64,000 nucleotides of DNA from Pseudomonas sp. CFII64. Lineage in GTDB: Bacteria > Pseudomonadota > Gammaproteobacteria > Pseudomonadales > Pseudomonadaceae. The stretch is taken from the NCBI RefSeq assembly GCF_000416235.1, contig NZ_ATLO01000051.1:1-64000 (forward strand). Direction: 5' to 3'. Positions 24,449 through 32,784 of the stretch are shown one piece after another. The position numbers and the translations under genes are program-made. A model generated the notes under the pieces. The model ran no database searches, had not been told where the DNA came from, and saw only the letters and a list, made by a program, of their open reading frames with translations. The first letter of the stretch is position 1. Each line of letters opens with the position of its first letter.

Positions 24449-24643
24449 TCAGTCGACGACAAGGTCCAGCATTGCAACGACTTCCGTGTCGGTCAGCATG
24501 CCTTTGTCGACCAGGTTTTGTGCCAGAAGAGAGAGGAGCTTGGCGGTGCGATGGCCTTCAAGGCTCTTCAATTCGGTCAGCGCGCTGTAGACCTTGTTGG
24601 AGGTGCAGAGTCCAGCGGCTCGATGCGGGTGCTGTGTCGGCAT
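24449..24643 (-). CDS. Small hypothetical protein, 64 aa
   Basis: An AAGGAA site precedes the ATG at 24643. The protein has a short polar N terminus (MPTQHPHRAAGLCTSNKVYS) and a leucine-rich helical C-terminal half (GHRTAKLLSLLAQNLVDKG, then DTEVVAMLDLVVD). No domain is recognised. It may share a transcript with the small gene at 24151-24333, 115 bp downstream on the same strand. Confidence 0.55.
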   Translation of the reverse strand: MPTQHPHRAAGLCTSNKVYSALTELKSLEGHRTAKLLSLLAQNLVDKGMLTDTEVVAMLDLVVD

Positions 24644-24810
24644 AAACGCATTCCTTGTTTTTATGAGGTTCGAAACGGCTATCTACAGGATGACCGGCCG
24701 TCCATTGAATGATTCCGATACCCATGATGATCGGTTTCCGAGCCAGTCACTGTTCTGAAAGCGACGGTCGGTTTGGCGGTGTCGTCGGACTGGCTTTGCT
24801 GAACCTCACA

Positions 24811-24836
24811 AACAACAACCCCGCCGGAGGGCGGGG
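24811..24836 (-). terminator. Rho-independent terminator
   Basis: On the minus strand CCCCGCC-CTCC-GGCGGGG is followed by TTGTTGTTTG, starting 14 bp after the stop of the gene at 24851-25216. Confidence 0.8.
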
Positions 24837-24850
24837 CTGAAGATCAACTG

Positions 24851-25216
24851 TTACCAGCGGCCGCGATCATAGTAGCCACGGGGCGGACCGTAGTAATAGC
24901 CGGGTGGCGGGCCGTAATGGCGTGGCTGATAGTAGACCGGCGGTGGGACGACCACCTGATATCCCGGTTGATAGTAAACCGGTGGTGGCGGCGCCTGGAC
25001 ATACACCGGCTGCTGCACATAAACAGGTTGAGGCTGTTCGACATAGACAGTTCGGTCACGCCCGGACGAAACCGCTGCGCCCACTACCGCCGCACCAACA
25101 ATGGCACCAACGACTGCCGGACCACCCCAGCCACCACCGCCGCCATGGGCGTTCGCTTGGCCTGCGAGGGCTAGGGCACCTATCAACAAGGCAACCTTGG
25201 GGATTTGACGAATCAT
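24851..25216 (-). CDS. Secreted Pro/Tyr/Gly-rich protein
   Basis: The 121-residue protein has a Sec signal peptide (MIRQIPKVALLIGALALAGQ, cleavage likely after ANA) and a Gly-rich membrane-like stretch (GGGGGWGGPAVVGAIVGAAV). It then has repeats of P-V-Y-x-Q and PPPxYYxP ending in GPPRGYYDRGRW. The glycine-zipper-like segment and YY/PPP repeats suggest a cell-envelope protein. GAGGAA precedes the ATG at 25216. Unnamed proteins of this type are common in Pseudomonas; the function is unknown. Confidence 0.75.
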   Translation of the reverse strand: MIRQIPKVALLIGALALAGQANAHGGGGGWGGPAVVGAIVGAAVVGAAVSSGRDRTVYVEQPQPVYVQQPVYVQAPPPPVYYQPGYQVVVPPPVYYQPRHYGPPPGYYYGPPRGYYDRGRW

Positions 25217-25437
25217 GACTGTTCCTCGGCTTTCAACCCCGTTGTCGCGGGCTTGCATTCTTCTCAAGCACTGCCACGGGATAATTCTAAGACAGCGGTT
25301 TCAGGGAAAACTGCGAAGTCGTTGCGTAAATTTTGTGTAAGGTATCCGGCGAGTTTAAAACTACCGGATCGACTTACTGATGCGGTGTGAATAGTACGCC
25401 TGCCGGGCAGGTTTTCTAATACCGTTGAGGAGAAATA

Positions 25438-26250
25438 ATGCTAATGGTCCCCAACAAAGAAACACAGCTGTGCATGTCGCTGGCCGGACGCCCCGGTAAC
25501 TTCGGCGTGCGTTTTCATAATCACTTGTATGAACAGCTCGGACTCAACTTTTACTACAAGGCGTTTACGACCGGCGACCTTCCTGCTGCGGTCGGCGGAA
25601 TACGTGCCCTCGGCATCCGCGGCTGTGGGGTATCGATGCCGTTCAAGGAGGCGTGTATTGAATGGGTCGACGAGATGGATGCTTCAGCGACCGCGATTCA
25701 GTCGATCAATACCATCGTCAATACTGACGGGCATTTAAAGGCCTACAACACCGATTACATCGCTGTTGCGCAACTGCTGCAGAGTCGAGCGGTGCCCATG
25801 ACCGAGTTTGCCTTGCGTGGCAGCGGCGGCATGGCCAAGGCAGTGGTGTCTGCCATGCGCGATGCAGGCTTCACGAGCGGGATGATTATTGCCCGTAATG
25901 AGAAAACCGGCCGCGCTCTGGCCGATGCCTGTGGGTTGCGCTGGCAGGCTGAGCTTGGCAAGGCGCGTCCGCCGCTGTTGGTCAACGTTACCCCACTGGG
26001 CATGACTGGCGCGCAGTCTGAAGAGCTTTCTTTCAGCGAGGATGCCATTGAAGCCGCAGAGACGGTTTTCGATGTAGTGGCCACGCCAGCGCAAACGCCG
26101 TTAATCAAGGCGGCCAGACGTTTGCAGAAACGCATTATCAGCGGCGATGAAGTCGCGGCCATTCAGGCATTGGAGCAGTTCGTGTTGTACACCGGAGTGC
26201 GCCCGACCGACGAGCAATTCCAACTGGCCGCAGCATTTGCTCGCGGCTGA
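25438..26250 (+). CDS. Shikimate 5-dehydrogenase-like protein
   Basis: The 270-residue protein has the shikimate dehydrogenase fold: GVSMPFKEACIEWVDE with the catalytic Lys, NTIVNTDGHLKAYNTDYIAV with the catalytic Asp, the dinucleotide loop RGSGGMAKAVVSA, and VNVTPLGM. It belongs to the divergent HI0607-like branch rather than core AroE, judging by the MLMVPNKETQLCMSLAGRPG start. Such proteins reduce dehydroshikimate poorly and may act on other substrates. GAGGAGA precedes the ATG. Confidence 0.85.
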   Translation: MLMVPNKETQLCMSLAGRPGNFGVRFHNHLYEQLGLNFYYKAFTTGDLPAAVGGIRALGIRGCGVSMPFKEACIEWVDEMDASATAIQSINTIVNTDGHLKAYNTDYIAVAQLLQSRAVPMTEFALRGSGGMAKAVVSAMRDAGFTSGMIIARNEKTGRALADACGLRWQAELGKARPPLLVNVTPLGMTGAQSEELSFSEDAIEAAETVFDVVATPAQTPLIKAARRLQKRIISGDEVAAIQALEQFVLYTGVRPTDEQFQLAAAFARG

Positions 26251-26261
26251 CCAGTCCTTTG

Positions 26262-26290
26262 GCCCTGTTATCGAGATCGGGTAACAGGGC
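26262..26290. terminator. Bidirectional hairpin between convergent genes
   Basis: Arms GCCCTGTTA and TAACAGGGC enclose an 11-base loop between the convergent shikimate-dehydrogenase-like gene and yceH. No strong T-run is seen on either strand. Confidence 0.6.
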
Positions 26291-26316
26291 AGGGCGCGAC
26301 ACCTGATGGCTGCCGG

Positions 26317-26994
26317 CTATTCGAGCTTCGCCAGGCGCTCTTCGAGTGCTGCAATACGCGCTTCCAGTTCGTCCAGACGTTCAGCGGATGCCGATGCTGA
26401 ACCCCCGGAACTGCGCTCTGGGGCGTTTTGCCGGTTGGCGAGTATTTCCTGCAGCTCCTCGGGGTTGCCCAAGGTGTGCATGTAACGGTCTTCCCGCTGC
26501 CCGGACTGGCGTGGCACCAACATGGCCATGTTGCGGGAAATCAGCCGCTCCAGTTGATGAACCACTTGCTCGTTGTCCTCGAAGTCATGCATCCGGTTAC
26601 TGCGGGTGAGCAACTCGTTGACGGTTTGCGGGCCGCGCAGCAACAAAAGGCCCGTCAGAATGACTTGCGCCGGGACCAGCTCCAGTGCCTTGTCGACCTT
26701 GTGTTCCCAACGATCGGCACGGCTGCCCATCACCAGACGCGTCAGGCGGCGGCCTTCCAGGGCGCGCAGGCTTTGACCGACCTGGCCTGGCGTCAGGTTC
26801 ATCACCGGGTCGCGGCTGGTTTTCTGATTGCAGGCGGTAACCAACGCGTTGAGGGTCAGCGGATAGGTTTCAGGACTGGTCGCCTGCTTTTCGATCAGGC
26901 AACCCAGAATGCGCAATTCCGTGCTGTTGAGGTGCAGCGCGTCGGTCGTGTCGGGCGCGTCTGCAGGTGACGGCGAAGGCTGTTCGGTAGACAT
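26317..26994 (-). CDS. yceH: YceH family protein (DUF480)
   Basis: The 225-residue protein has two winged-helix units characteristic of YceH/DUF480: LHLNSTELRILGCLIEKQATSPETYPLTLNALVTACNQK followed by PVMNLTPGQVGQSLRALEGR, and LLLRGPQTVNELLTRSNRM. The C terminus (residues 195-225) forms a coiled coil, LDELEARIAALEERLAKLE. GGAAAG precedes the ATG at 26994. Function is unproven. Confidence 0.92.
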   Translation of the reverse strand: MSTEQPSPSPADAPDTTDALHLNSTELRILGCLIEKQATSPETYPLTLNALVTACNQKTSRDPVMNLTPGQVGQSLRALEGRRLTRLVMGSRADRWEHKVDKALELVPAQVILTGLLLLRGPQTVNELLTRSNRMHDFEDNEQVVHQLERLISRNMAMLVPRQSGQREDRYMHTLGNPEELQEILANRQNAPERSSGGSASASAERLDELEARIAALEERLAKLE

Positions 26995-27160
26995 GGCGCT
27001 TTCCATAGGCGATGGCGGGCAGTCAGCCTAGGCTGTGTGATGAATATTTTCCAGCGCCTGAAGCCTGTGTTTGCGCTTTTCAAGGATGACGACAATAAAG
27101 ACCAACTGCGTTGCCAGGATAGCGTGCCTATAATCGCTTACCTTTCATTCAGGATCTGTC

Positions 27161-27670
27161 ATGACTATTTCTTTGTATTCCGCCTCCATCCCGGTGTTTC
27201 AGCAAATGCTCAATGCCTTGAGCGCCATCCTGACCAAGGCCGAGGCCCACGCCACCGAGAAGAACATCCAGCCTGACGCTCTGCTGCAGGCTCGCCTGTT
27301 TCCGGACATGCTCAACTTCACCCGTCAGGTGCAGATCGCTGTCGACATCGCCAAAGGGGCTTCGGCGCGTCTGGCAAATGTAGAAATGCCTAAATATGAC
27401 GATACCGAGACCACTTTTGCCGAGCTGCAAGCCTTGCTCGCCAAGACCCTGGCCTTCATCGGCAGCATCAAGCCGGAACAGGTCGACGGCAACGAAGAGA
27501 TCGAAATCATCCTGCGTCCGGGCACACCGAAAGAAAAACGTTTCACCGGCCAGAGCTATCTGCTGACCTACAGCCTTCCGCAGTTCTTCTTCCACGTCAC
27601 CACCGCTTACGACTTGCTGCGCCACAACGGCGTAGAAATCGGCAAGCGTGACTTCATGGGCGCTGTGTAA
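27161..27670 (+). CDS. DUF1993 domain-containing protein
   Basis: The 169-residue soluble protein fits DUF1993, a DinB-like four-helix bundle: YSASIPVFQQMLNALSAILTKAEAH, DALLQARLFPDMLNFTRQVQ and PQFFFHVTTAYDLLRHNGVEIGKRDFMG, which ends as in most members. Length is standard. No metal-site assignment is made. It is monocistronic and ends convergent to nhaR. Confidence 0.9.
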   Translation: MTISLYSASIPVFQQMLNALSAILTKAEAHATEKNIQPDALLQARLFPDMLNFTRQVQIAVDIAKGASARLANVEMPKYDDTETTFAELQALLAKTLAFIGSIKPEQVDGNEEIEIILRPGTPKEKRFTGQSYLLTYSLPQFFFHVTTAYDLLRHNGVEIGKRDFMGAV

Positions 27671-27753
27671 TCCGCGACGACTCCATGATTCGTTGATCTG
27701 CTCCACTCAAGCCGCCGCACGACTGTTGTCATGCGGCGGTTTGCGCTCTGCAC

Positions 27754-28656
27754 CTAAACGGTATCGGTAAACAGCTTGTGCCGGGCGCTTTCGGTGATCG
27801 CAATAATGCCTGGGTGCTTGACCTTGCGCTCTACGGAAATGGCGTAGAACGACTCGGTCACGGCGTCCGTCTGGCCGAGCAGTTCGACGCCGTACTGGGC
27901 CTGCACCTCATCGGCAATCACGCTGGGCGCGACAAAGATGCCGCTGCCTGACTTGCCGAAAGCTTTCATCAGCGCGCTGTCGTCGAACTCTCCGACAATG
28001 CGCGGCTGCACGTTCTGATCCGCGAACCAGCGCATCAATCTGCTGCGCACGACGGTTTCCTGTCCGGGAATCAGCAACGGTGCTCCCTGCATACTGGCAG
28101 GAAAGTCTTTGCCATAGCGCTGGGCCAGTTCTGGCGTCGCGAAAAAGCTGATGCCGCACTCACCCAGCTTCTGGCTGTAGCCTTTAATGTCCAGGTGCGA
28201 AGGCATCGGACTGTCGGAGATCACCAGATCAAGGCGCTGAATCGCCAGATCGGCCAGCAATCGCTCCAGTTTGTCCTCGCGGCAACTGATGCGCATCGGC
28301 TCCTGCAACTCCATCGTGGGCGCTATTAGCCGATAGACGATCGACTTGGGAACCACATCCGCGACGCCGACCCGAAACAGAATCTGCTGTTCGTCCGGCT
28401 GCGCGCGCAACATCGCTTCAAGCTCATTGCCCAACTGAAACATTTGCTCGGCATAAGGGAGTGCGAGCCGGCCGGCTTCGGTCAATTCCAGCTGGCGTCC
28501 GACCCGCTGGAATAAATCGACGCCCAAGGTTTGTTCCAGAAGGCTGATCTGGCCGCTGATGGTTTGCGGGGTCAGGTTCAATTGGTCACAGGCGCGAACA
28601 ATGCTGCCGGTTTTTGCAACCACCCAGAAGTAATGCAGCTGTCGATAATTCAGCAT
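27754..28656 (-). CDS. nhaR: LysR-type transcriptional activator NhaR
   Basis: The 300-residue regulator starts MLNYRQLHYFWVVAKTGSIVRACDQLNLTPQTISGQISLLEQ, the hallmark NhaR helix-turn-helix, followed by LGVDLFQRVGRQLELTEAGR and an effector domain. NhaR activates Na+/H+ antiporter and osmotic or biofilm genes in response to Na+. No nhaA lies beside it here. It is divergent from a small lipoprotein gene. Confidence 0.92.
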   Translation of the reverse strand: MLNYRQLHYFWVVAKTGSIVRACDQLNLTPQTISGQISLLEQTLGVDLFQRVGRQLELTEAGRLALPYAEQMFQLGNELEAMLRAQPDEQQILFRVGVADVVPKSIVYRLIAPTMELQEPMRISCREDKLERLLADLAIQRLDLVISDSPMPSHLDIKGYSQKLGECGISFFATPELAQRYGKDFPASMQGAPLLIPGQETVVRSRLMRWFADQNVQPRIVGEFDDSALMKAFGKSGSGIFVAPSVIADEVQAQYGVELLGQTDAVTESFYAISVERKVKHPGIIAITESARHKLFTDTV

Positions 28657-28789
28657 AAAGTTTCCCGATTCGTTATCGCCGAAGTATACGCCTTGAAAAT
28701 ACGAATTTTCCTGAACTATCTGCCTGACTAGAATGCGCCCCTATCGCCGGACCGAGTCTACGCGTCCGGCTAATCTGATGAGGCATCCC

Positions 28790-29026
28790 ATGATCAAACC
28801 TTTGCGTATCGCACTCTTTACGCTTCCTCTGTTGTTTCTGGCCGGCTGTGATCAGGTCGAAACATCCACCAAGCAACTGTTGAGTACCGCCGCTGATTCT
28901 GCCAAACAGGCCATCGACGATACGCAGAAGGCCGCCACCAAAGCACTGGACGACGCCAAACAGGATCTCTCCCTGGCGCAACCCAAGCCGGAATCCAAAG
29001 CAGACAAATCAAGCAAAGAAATCTAA
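28790..29026 (+). CDS. Small predicted lipoprotein
   Basis: The 78-residue protein begins MIKPLRIALFTLPLLFLAGC, a signal peptide ending in the lipobox LAGC, so Cys20 should be lipidated. The mature part is a short Ala/Lys/Asp-rich helix (TAADSAKQAIDDTQKAATKA) and a charged tail. Asp directly after the Cys is an inner-membrane retention signal in enterobacteria, less reliably so in Pseudomonas. GAGG precedes the ATG. The TerC gene follows after 30 bp, likely in the same operon. Confidence 0.85.
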   Translation: MIKPLRIALFTLPLLFLAGCDQVETSTKQLLSTAADSAKQAIDDTQKAATKALDDAKQDLSLAQPKPESKADKSSKEI

Positions 29027-29056
29027 TCTCGTCTTCAACTGAACCAGGGCATCACT

Positions 29057-29818
29057 ATGGAATACCTGTTAGAACTCGCGACAAGCCCGGCGGCCTGGGT
29101 CGCATTGGCGACGTTGGTCGTCATGGAAATCGTCCTCGGGATCGATAACCTGATCTTTATTTCGATCCTGACCAACAAATTGCCGGCGCATCAGCAGCAG
29201 AAAGCCCGCAGATTGGGTATTGGCATGGCGTTGTTCCTGCGCTTGGGCCTGCTCAGTACCGTGGCGTATATCGTGCAGCTTACCGAGCCGGTCATCGAAG
29301 TACTTGGCCAGACGTTCTCGTGGAAGGACATGATCCTGATCGCCGGTGGCCTGTTTCTGGTGTGGAAGGCGACAACTGAAATCCACCATAGCGTGGACAT
29401 CAAGACCGAGGCTGAAAAGAAGATCGAGTCGACCATCACCTTGGGTATGGCTGCGGCGATCGGCCAGATTCTGATGCTCGACCTGGTGTTCTCCATCGAC
29501 AGCATCGTAACGGCTGTAGGTATGACCGAACACTTGCCAATCATGATCATTGCGGTGATCAGTGCCGTGATCGTCATGCTGGTTGCTGCCGATCCGCTGG
29601 CGAAGTTTATCAACGACAACCCAACCGTGGTGATGCTGGCGCTGGGCTTCCTGATCATGATCGGCATGACGCTGATCGCTGAAGGTTTCGGTGCTCACGT
29701 GCCTAAAGGCTACGTTTACGCGGCCATGACCTTCTCGGCATTGATCGAGGGTTTGAACATGCTGTCGCGCCGAGCCAGGATCAAACGCGAAGCGGCGCAG
29801 GCTTCAGAGGCGCAGTAA
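29057..29818 (+). CDS. TerC-family integral membrane protein
   Basis: The 253-residue protein has seven to eight helices with the TerC signatures: WVALATLVVMEIVLGIDNLIF and QILMLDLVFSIDSIVTAVGM, each containing conserved Asp/Asn residues proposed as metal ligands. Related proteins (YgdQ, YkoY, MeeF) act in metal-ion export or homeostasis. The C-terminal 35 residues carry RRARIKREAAQ. It ends at a strong terminator. Confidence 0.9.
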   Translation: MEYLLELATSPAAWVALATLVVMEIVLGIDNLIFISILTNKLPAHQQQKARRLGIGMALFLRLGLLSTVAYIVQLTEPVIEVLGQTFSWKDMILIAGGLFLVWKATTEIHHSVDIKTEAEKKIESTITLGMAAAIGQILMLDLVFSIDSIVTAVGMTEHLPIMIIAVISAVIVMLVAADPLAKFINDNPTVVMLALGFLIMIGMTLIAEGFGAHVPKGYVYAAMTFSALIEGLNMLSRRARIKREAAQASEAQ

Positions 29819-29835
29819 CTGAAGCAGTAACGAAG

Positions 29836-29870
29836 AAGGTCGGCGCGGTTGAAACCGCCGCCGACCTTTT
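29836..29870 (+). terminator. Rho-independent terminator after the TerC gene
   Basis: AAGGTCGGCG and CGCCGACCTT form a 10-bp stem followed by TT; the complementary A-rich side also lets it work toward the small minus-strand gene at 29880-30050. Confidence 0.8.
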
Positions 29871-29879
29871 CATTTGTAT

Positions 29880-30050
29880 TCAATGGGCCGCGGCGTGGCG
29901 GTCTTTTCGTGGCTTTTCGCGTTTGACAGGTGCAACACCCGTGTCACGGTGATGATGACGACGAGAAATGCGCATCACGCCCCAAAGCATGGCGGTGGCA
30001 ACAGCCATCCATGCGGCGATCAGCATCACGATTGTCATTCCCAGGCTCAT
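29880..30050 (-). CDS. Small single-pass membrane protein, 56 aa
   Basis: A GGAGG ribosome-binding site lies 5 bp before the ATG at 30050. The product is MSLGMTIVMLIAAWMAVATA, one clear transmembrane helix (residues 4-27), then a basic, His-rich cytoplasmic tail (RISRRHHHRD and KREKPRKDRHAAAH). The stop lies just next to the terminator at 29836-29870. The gene is short but its start signals are good. Function unknown. Confidence 0.7.
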   Translation of the reverse strand: MSLGMTIVMLIAAWMAVATAMLWGVMRISRRHHHRDTGVAPVKREKPRKDRHAAAH

Positions 30051-30262
30051 AAGTCCTCCACGGACCTGCTTTCTATCCAGTCCTTGTAATCGACAGTCTA
30101 GTACCCGGCATGTTTCGGTAAATTGACCAATGGTCTCAAACGCAGGATCAATTTGGCATAGCCAGCATCATTGACTGCATTATCGGGCTATACCCGTGCG
30201 CGGTGTCGCCCTATGATCGGCGTTCGAGTCAGGCCGCAGGTGGCCGACGTCCGTTGAAGTGA

Positions 30263-30967
30263 GTGAACATGCTACCGGTATTACTCCGAGCGCCCATGGT
30301 TGGCACGAAGTGGAAAGTTCTGGCTGTTGCCTTTGTCTTGAGTCTGGTCGGCTGTGCTTCGGCCCTTACGCCTGAAATCCAGCGCCTGCCGGACCGGGTT
30401 GAACTCAATAACGTACCGTTCTTTCGCGGCAATGCTTATCAAAGCGGACCCGGCGCATTGGCCAGCATGTTGGCCAATCAGCGCGTCCAGATAACCCCGG
30501 GTTTGCTCGACAAGCCGCTAAAACTGCCGGGCGGCGAGGGCAGGCTTGAGGCAAGTATGCCGAAGCTGGCGCGTGAGTATGGTTTCCTCGTGTACCCCCT
30601 GGATGACGGCTTGCAATCGTTGTTGACGCAAATTTCCGCTGGGTATCCGGTCATGCTGCGTTTTTCCGAGGGCACCGTCTTGAAGGAGCCGCGCTACGCT
30701 GTATTGGTGGGATACAACCGCATTAAGCAAACAGTATTGCTGCATGCGGGCATGAACCGTCGTCTGCTGATGAGTTTCAGCAGTTTCACATCGGCCTGGG
30801 AAAACGCAGGTAGTTGGGCGGTGTTGATTCAAAGTCCGCGTCAGTTGCCTGCCAGCTTGAACGAACAGCGCTGGGTAAAGGCGGCGGATGATCTGGCCCA
30901 GGCGGGTCAGGAACAGGCAGCCGGCGAGGCCATCAAGACATTGAAGGCGCGCCAGGCTGCTCACTGA
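30263..30967 (+). CDS. C39-peptidase-like lipoprotein lacking catalytic residues
   Basis: The 234-residue protein has a lipoprotein signal (VLAVAFVLSLVGC, Cys at about residue 31) and the overall layout of Pseudomonas C39-like cysteine peptidases: FFRGNAYQSGPGALASML, then GGEGRLEASMPKLAREYGF, and EPRYAVLVGYNRI. The catalytic Cys of the usual YQCGPAAL motif is Ser here, and the His that usually precedes YAVxVGY is Arg. I infer a non-catalytic, membrane-anchored pseudopeptidase. The start is uncertain (ATG at 30269 or 30296 also possible). The C-terminal 40 residues are Ala/Gln-rich helices. Confidence 0.75.
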   Translation: MNMLPVLLRAPMVGTKWKVLAVAFVLSLVGCASALTPEIQRLPDRVELNNVPFFRGNAYQSGPGALASMLANQRVQITPGLLDKPLKLPGGEGRLEASMPKLAREYGFLVYPLDDGLQSLLTQISAGYPVMLRFSEGTVLKEPRYAVLVGYNRIKQTVLLHAGMNRRLLMSFSSFTSAWENAGSWAVLIQSPRQLPASLNEQRWVKAADDLAQAGQEQAAGEAIKTLKARQAAH

Positions 30968-31000
30968 GGTCGGGCGGCGCAGAGCTCCGCTCGGGATGCG

Positions 31001-32284
31001 TCAAAAACCCAGCTTGTCTCTCAGGCCGTAATACCAGGCACCCAGCGCCGTCAGCGGCGTACGCATCAATTTGCCACCGGGGAAAGGGTAGTGCGGCAGT
31101 CCGGCGAACGCGTCGTAACGTTCGGCCTGACCGCGCAAGGCCTCGGCCAGCACTTTGCCCGCCAGATGCGTGTACGTGACGCCATGACCGCTGCATCCCT
31201 GAGAGTAATAGATGTTGTCGCCAAGCCGCCCGACCTGGGGCAGACGGGATAACGTCAGCAGGAAATTTCCGGTCCAGGCGTAGTCAATCTTAACGTCCTT
31301 GAGCTGTGGAAAAGCCTTGAGCATCTTTGGTCGGATGATCGCCTCAATGTTGGCCGGATCACGGGCGCCATATACAACGCCGCCACCAAAAATCAGACGT
31401 TTGTCTGCAGAAAGACGGTAGTAATCCAGCAGATAATTACAGTCTTCGACACAGTAATCCTGCGGCAGCAGTGTCTTCGCCAGCTCGTCACTCAAAGGTT
31501 CGGTGGTGATGACTTGCGTGCCGCAGGGCATGGACTTGGCGGCCAGTTCCGGGACGAGATTGCCCAGATATGCATTGCCCGCGACGATAATGAACCTGGC
31601 GCGAACCTTACCCTCGGCGGTATGCACCACAGGGTTAGCGCCTCGCTCGATGCGAATGGCAGCCGATTGCTCATAAATCGTGCCGCCCAGGGATTCCACC
31701 GCCGCGGCTTCCCCCAGCGCAAGATTCAACGGATGGATATGGCCACCACTCATGTCCAGCAAGCCGCCTATGTATTGCTCGCATGCTACTGCTTCCCGAA
31801 TACGGGTTTGATCCATGAGTTCCAGTTGAGTGTGGCCGTAGCGTTCCCAAAGCCGCTTCTGCGCTTCAAGGTGGCCCATCTGCTTGGGTGTCAGTGCGGC
31901 GAAGACTCCGCCGTCCTTCAGATCGCACTGGATTTGATACGTGGCCACCCGATCACGAATGATCGCGGCTCCCTCGAACGCCATCTGCCCTAACAGCTGC
32001 GCCTGGCCGGGGCCAACTGTGCGCTCGATAACATCGATATCACGGCTGTAACTGTTGACGATCTGTCCGCCATTGCGCCCCGACGCGCCAAAGCCGACTT
32101 TGGCCGCCTCCAGTACCGTCACCCGAAAGCCGTGCTCCAGGAGAAACAGCGCGCTGGACAGGCCGGTATAACCCGCGCCAATCACACACACGTCGGTTTC
32201 CACATCGCCCTGCAATTGCGGGCGAGGAGGGGCTGGACTGGCCGAGGCTGCGTAATAGGACTGCGGATAAGGAGTGTTCGCCAT
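31001..32284 (-). CDS. FAD-dependent amine oxidoreductase (gamma-glutamylputrescine oxidase type)
   Basis: This 427-residue DAO-family flavoprotein starts with an FAD-binding Rossmann motif at residues 32-52, VCVIGAGYTGLSSALFLLEH, followed by GFGASGRNGGQIVNSY. It has GGHIHPLNLALGEA and a C-terminal YYSQGCSGHGVTYTHLAGK flavin site. It resembles PuuB-type gamma-glutamylputrescine oxidase and related amine oxidases. No puu genes flank it, so the substrate is open. The ATG at 32284 sits behind GGAGGT. Confidence 0.88.
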   Translation of the reverse strand: MANTPYPQSYYAASASPAPPRPQLQGDVETDVCVIGAGYTGLSSALFLLEHGFRVTVLEAAKVGFGASGRNGGQIVNSYSRDIDVIERTVGPGQAQLLGQMAFEGAAIIRDRVATYQIQCDLKDGGVFAALTPKQMGHLEAQKRLWERYGHTQLELMDQTRIREAVACEQYIGGLLDMSGGHIHPLNLALGEAAAVESLGGTIYEQSAAIRIERGANPVVHTAEGKVRARFIIVAGNAYLGNLVPELAAKSMPCGTQVITTEPLSDELAKTLLPQDYCVEDCNYLLDYYRLSADKRLIFGGGVVYGARDPANIEAIIRPKMLKAFPQLKDVKIDYAWTGNFLLTLSRLPQVGRLGDNIYYSQGCSGHGVTYTHLAGKVLAEALRGQAERYDAFAGLPHYPFPGGKLMRTPLTALGAWYYGLRDKLGF

Positions 32285-32428
32285 CCTTTAACCTCCGTTT
32301 AATATTTTTTACGAATGGCTCGATCCTACCGGAGATCAAAAAGCTGCACCAGCCAGCGACAGATTAAAGGCGAAAACCCGAAATCGTAAAAAATACGCAT
32401 ATTCATAGGGTTAGCGCGAAAAAAGGTG

Positions 32429-32456
32429 TTGACACACATTTAGATATCCGTAGAAT
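32429..32456 (+). promoter_or_regulatory. Sigma-70 promoter of tRNA-Val
   Basis: A perfect TTGACA (32429-32434) and TAGAAT (32451-32456) are spaced 16 bp apart, ending 13 bp before the tRNA gene. Confidence 0.85.
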
Positions 32457-32469
32457 GCCGACCCACAGC

Positions 32470-32546
32470 AGGCGCGTAGCTCAGTTGGTTAGAGCACCAC
32501 CTTGACATGGTGGGGGTCGTCAGTTCGAGTCTGATCGCGCCTACCA
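32470..32546 (+). tRNA. tRNA-Val (GAC)
   Basis: The 77-nt gene has acceptor AGGCGCG paired with CGCGCCT, discriminator A and an encoded CCA. The D-arm is GCTCAGTTGGTTAGAGC, the anticodon loop reads TTGACAT with anticodon GAC, and the T-arm is CAGTTCGAGTCTG. Its 3' 25 bases and downstream sequence are duplicated at 35582, marking it as an integration target. Confidence 0.97.
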
Positions 32547-32574
32547 AACAAATCCGCTCTCTGCTGGGCGGTCT
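32522..32574 (+). repeat. Attachment-site repeat, tRNA-side copy
   Basis: These 53 bases, the tRNA-Val 3' end and the start of its terminator leader, recur exactly at 35582-35634. Imperfect similarity continues for about 50 more bases in both copies (terminator, then AGATGGATTCGCAAAA against AGGTGGATTTGCAAAA). Confidence 0.92.
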
Positions 32575-32576
32575 AG

Positions 32577-32606
32577 AAGGGCTCACCGAAAGGTGGGCCC
32601 TTTTTT
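32577..32606 (+). terminator. Rho-independent terminator of tRNA-Val
   Basis: AAGGGCTCACC-GAAA-GGTGGGCCCTT, with one G-U pair, is followed by a T-run, 31 bp after the tRNA. Confidence 0.9.
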
Positions 32607-32784
32607 GTTGCCAGAATTTCAGATGGATTCGCAAAACGTTTGTAAAACCCCACCTCAGAACGCCAAGTCGGCGCTTACGTCGACGTACAAAATCTGCTTC
32701 TCTGTGTGGCCCTCTTGAATTTACCGTTTGGGTAAAGGTTCGGCGGCAGCTTGCGAGTTGCGAGGGTTCGGGGCCAGGCCGCCA

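Noticed and set aside
28733..28789. Upstream extension of the small lipoprotein
   Set aside because: The extra 19 residues are basic and polar and would disrupt the signal peptide; the ATG at 28790 has the better ribosome-binding site.
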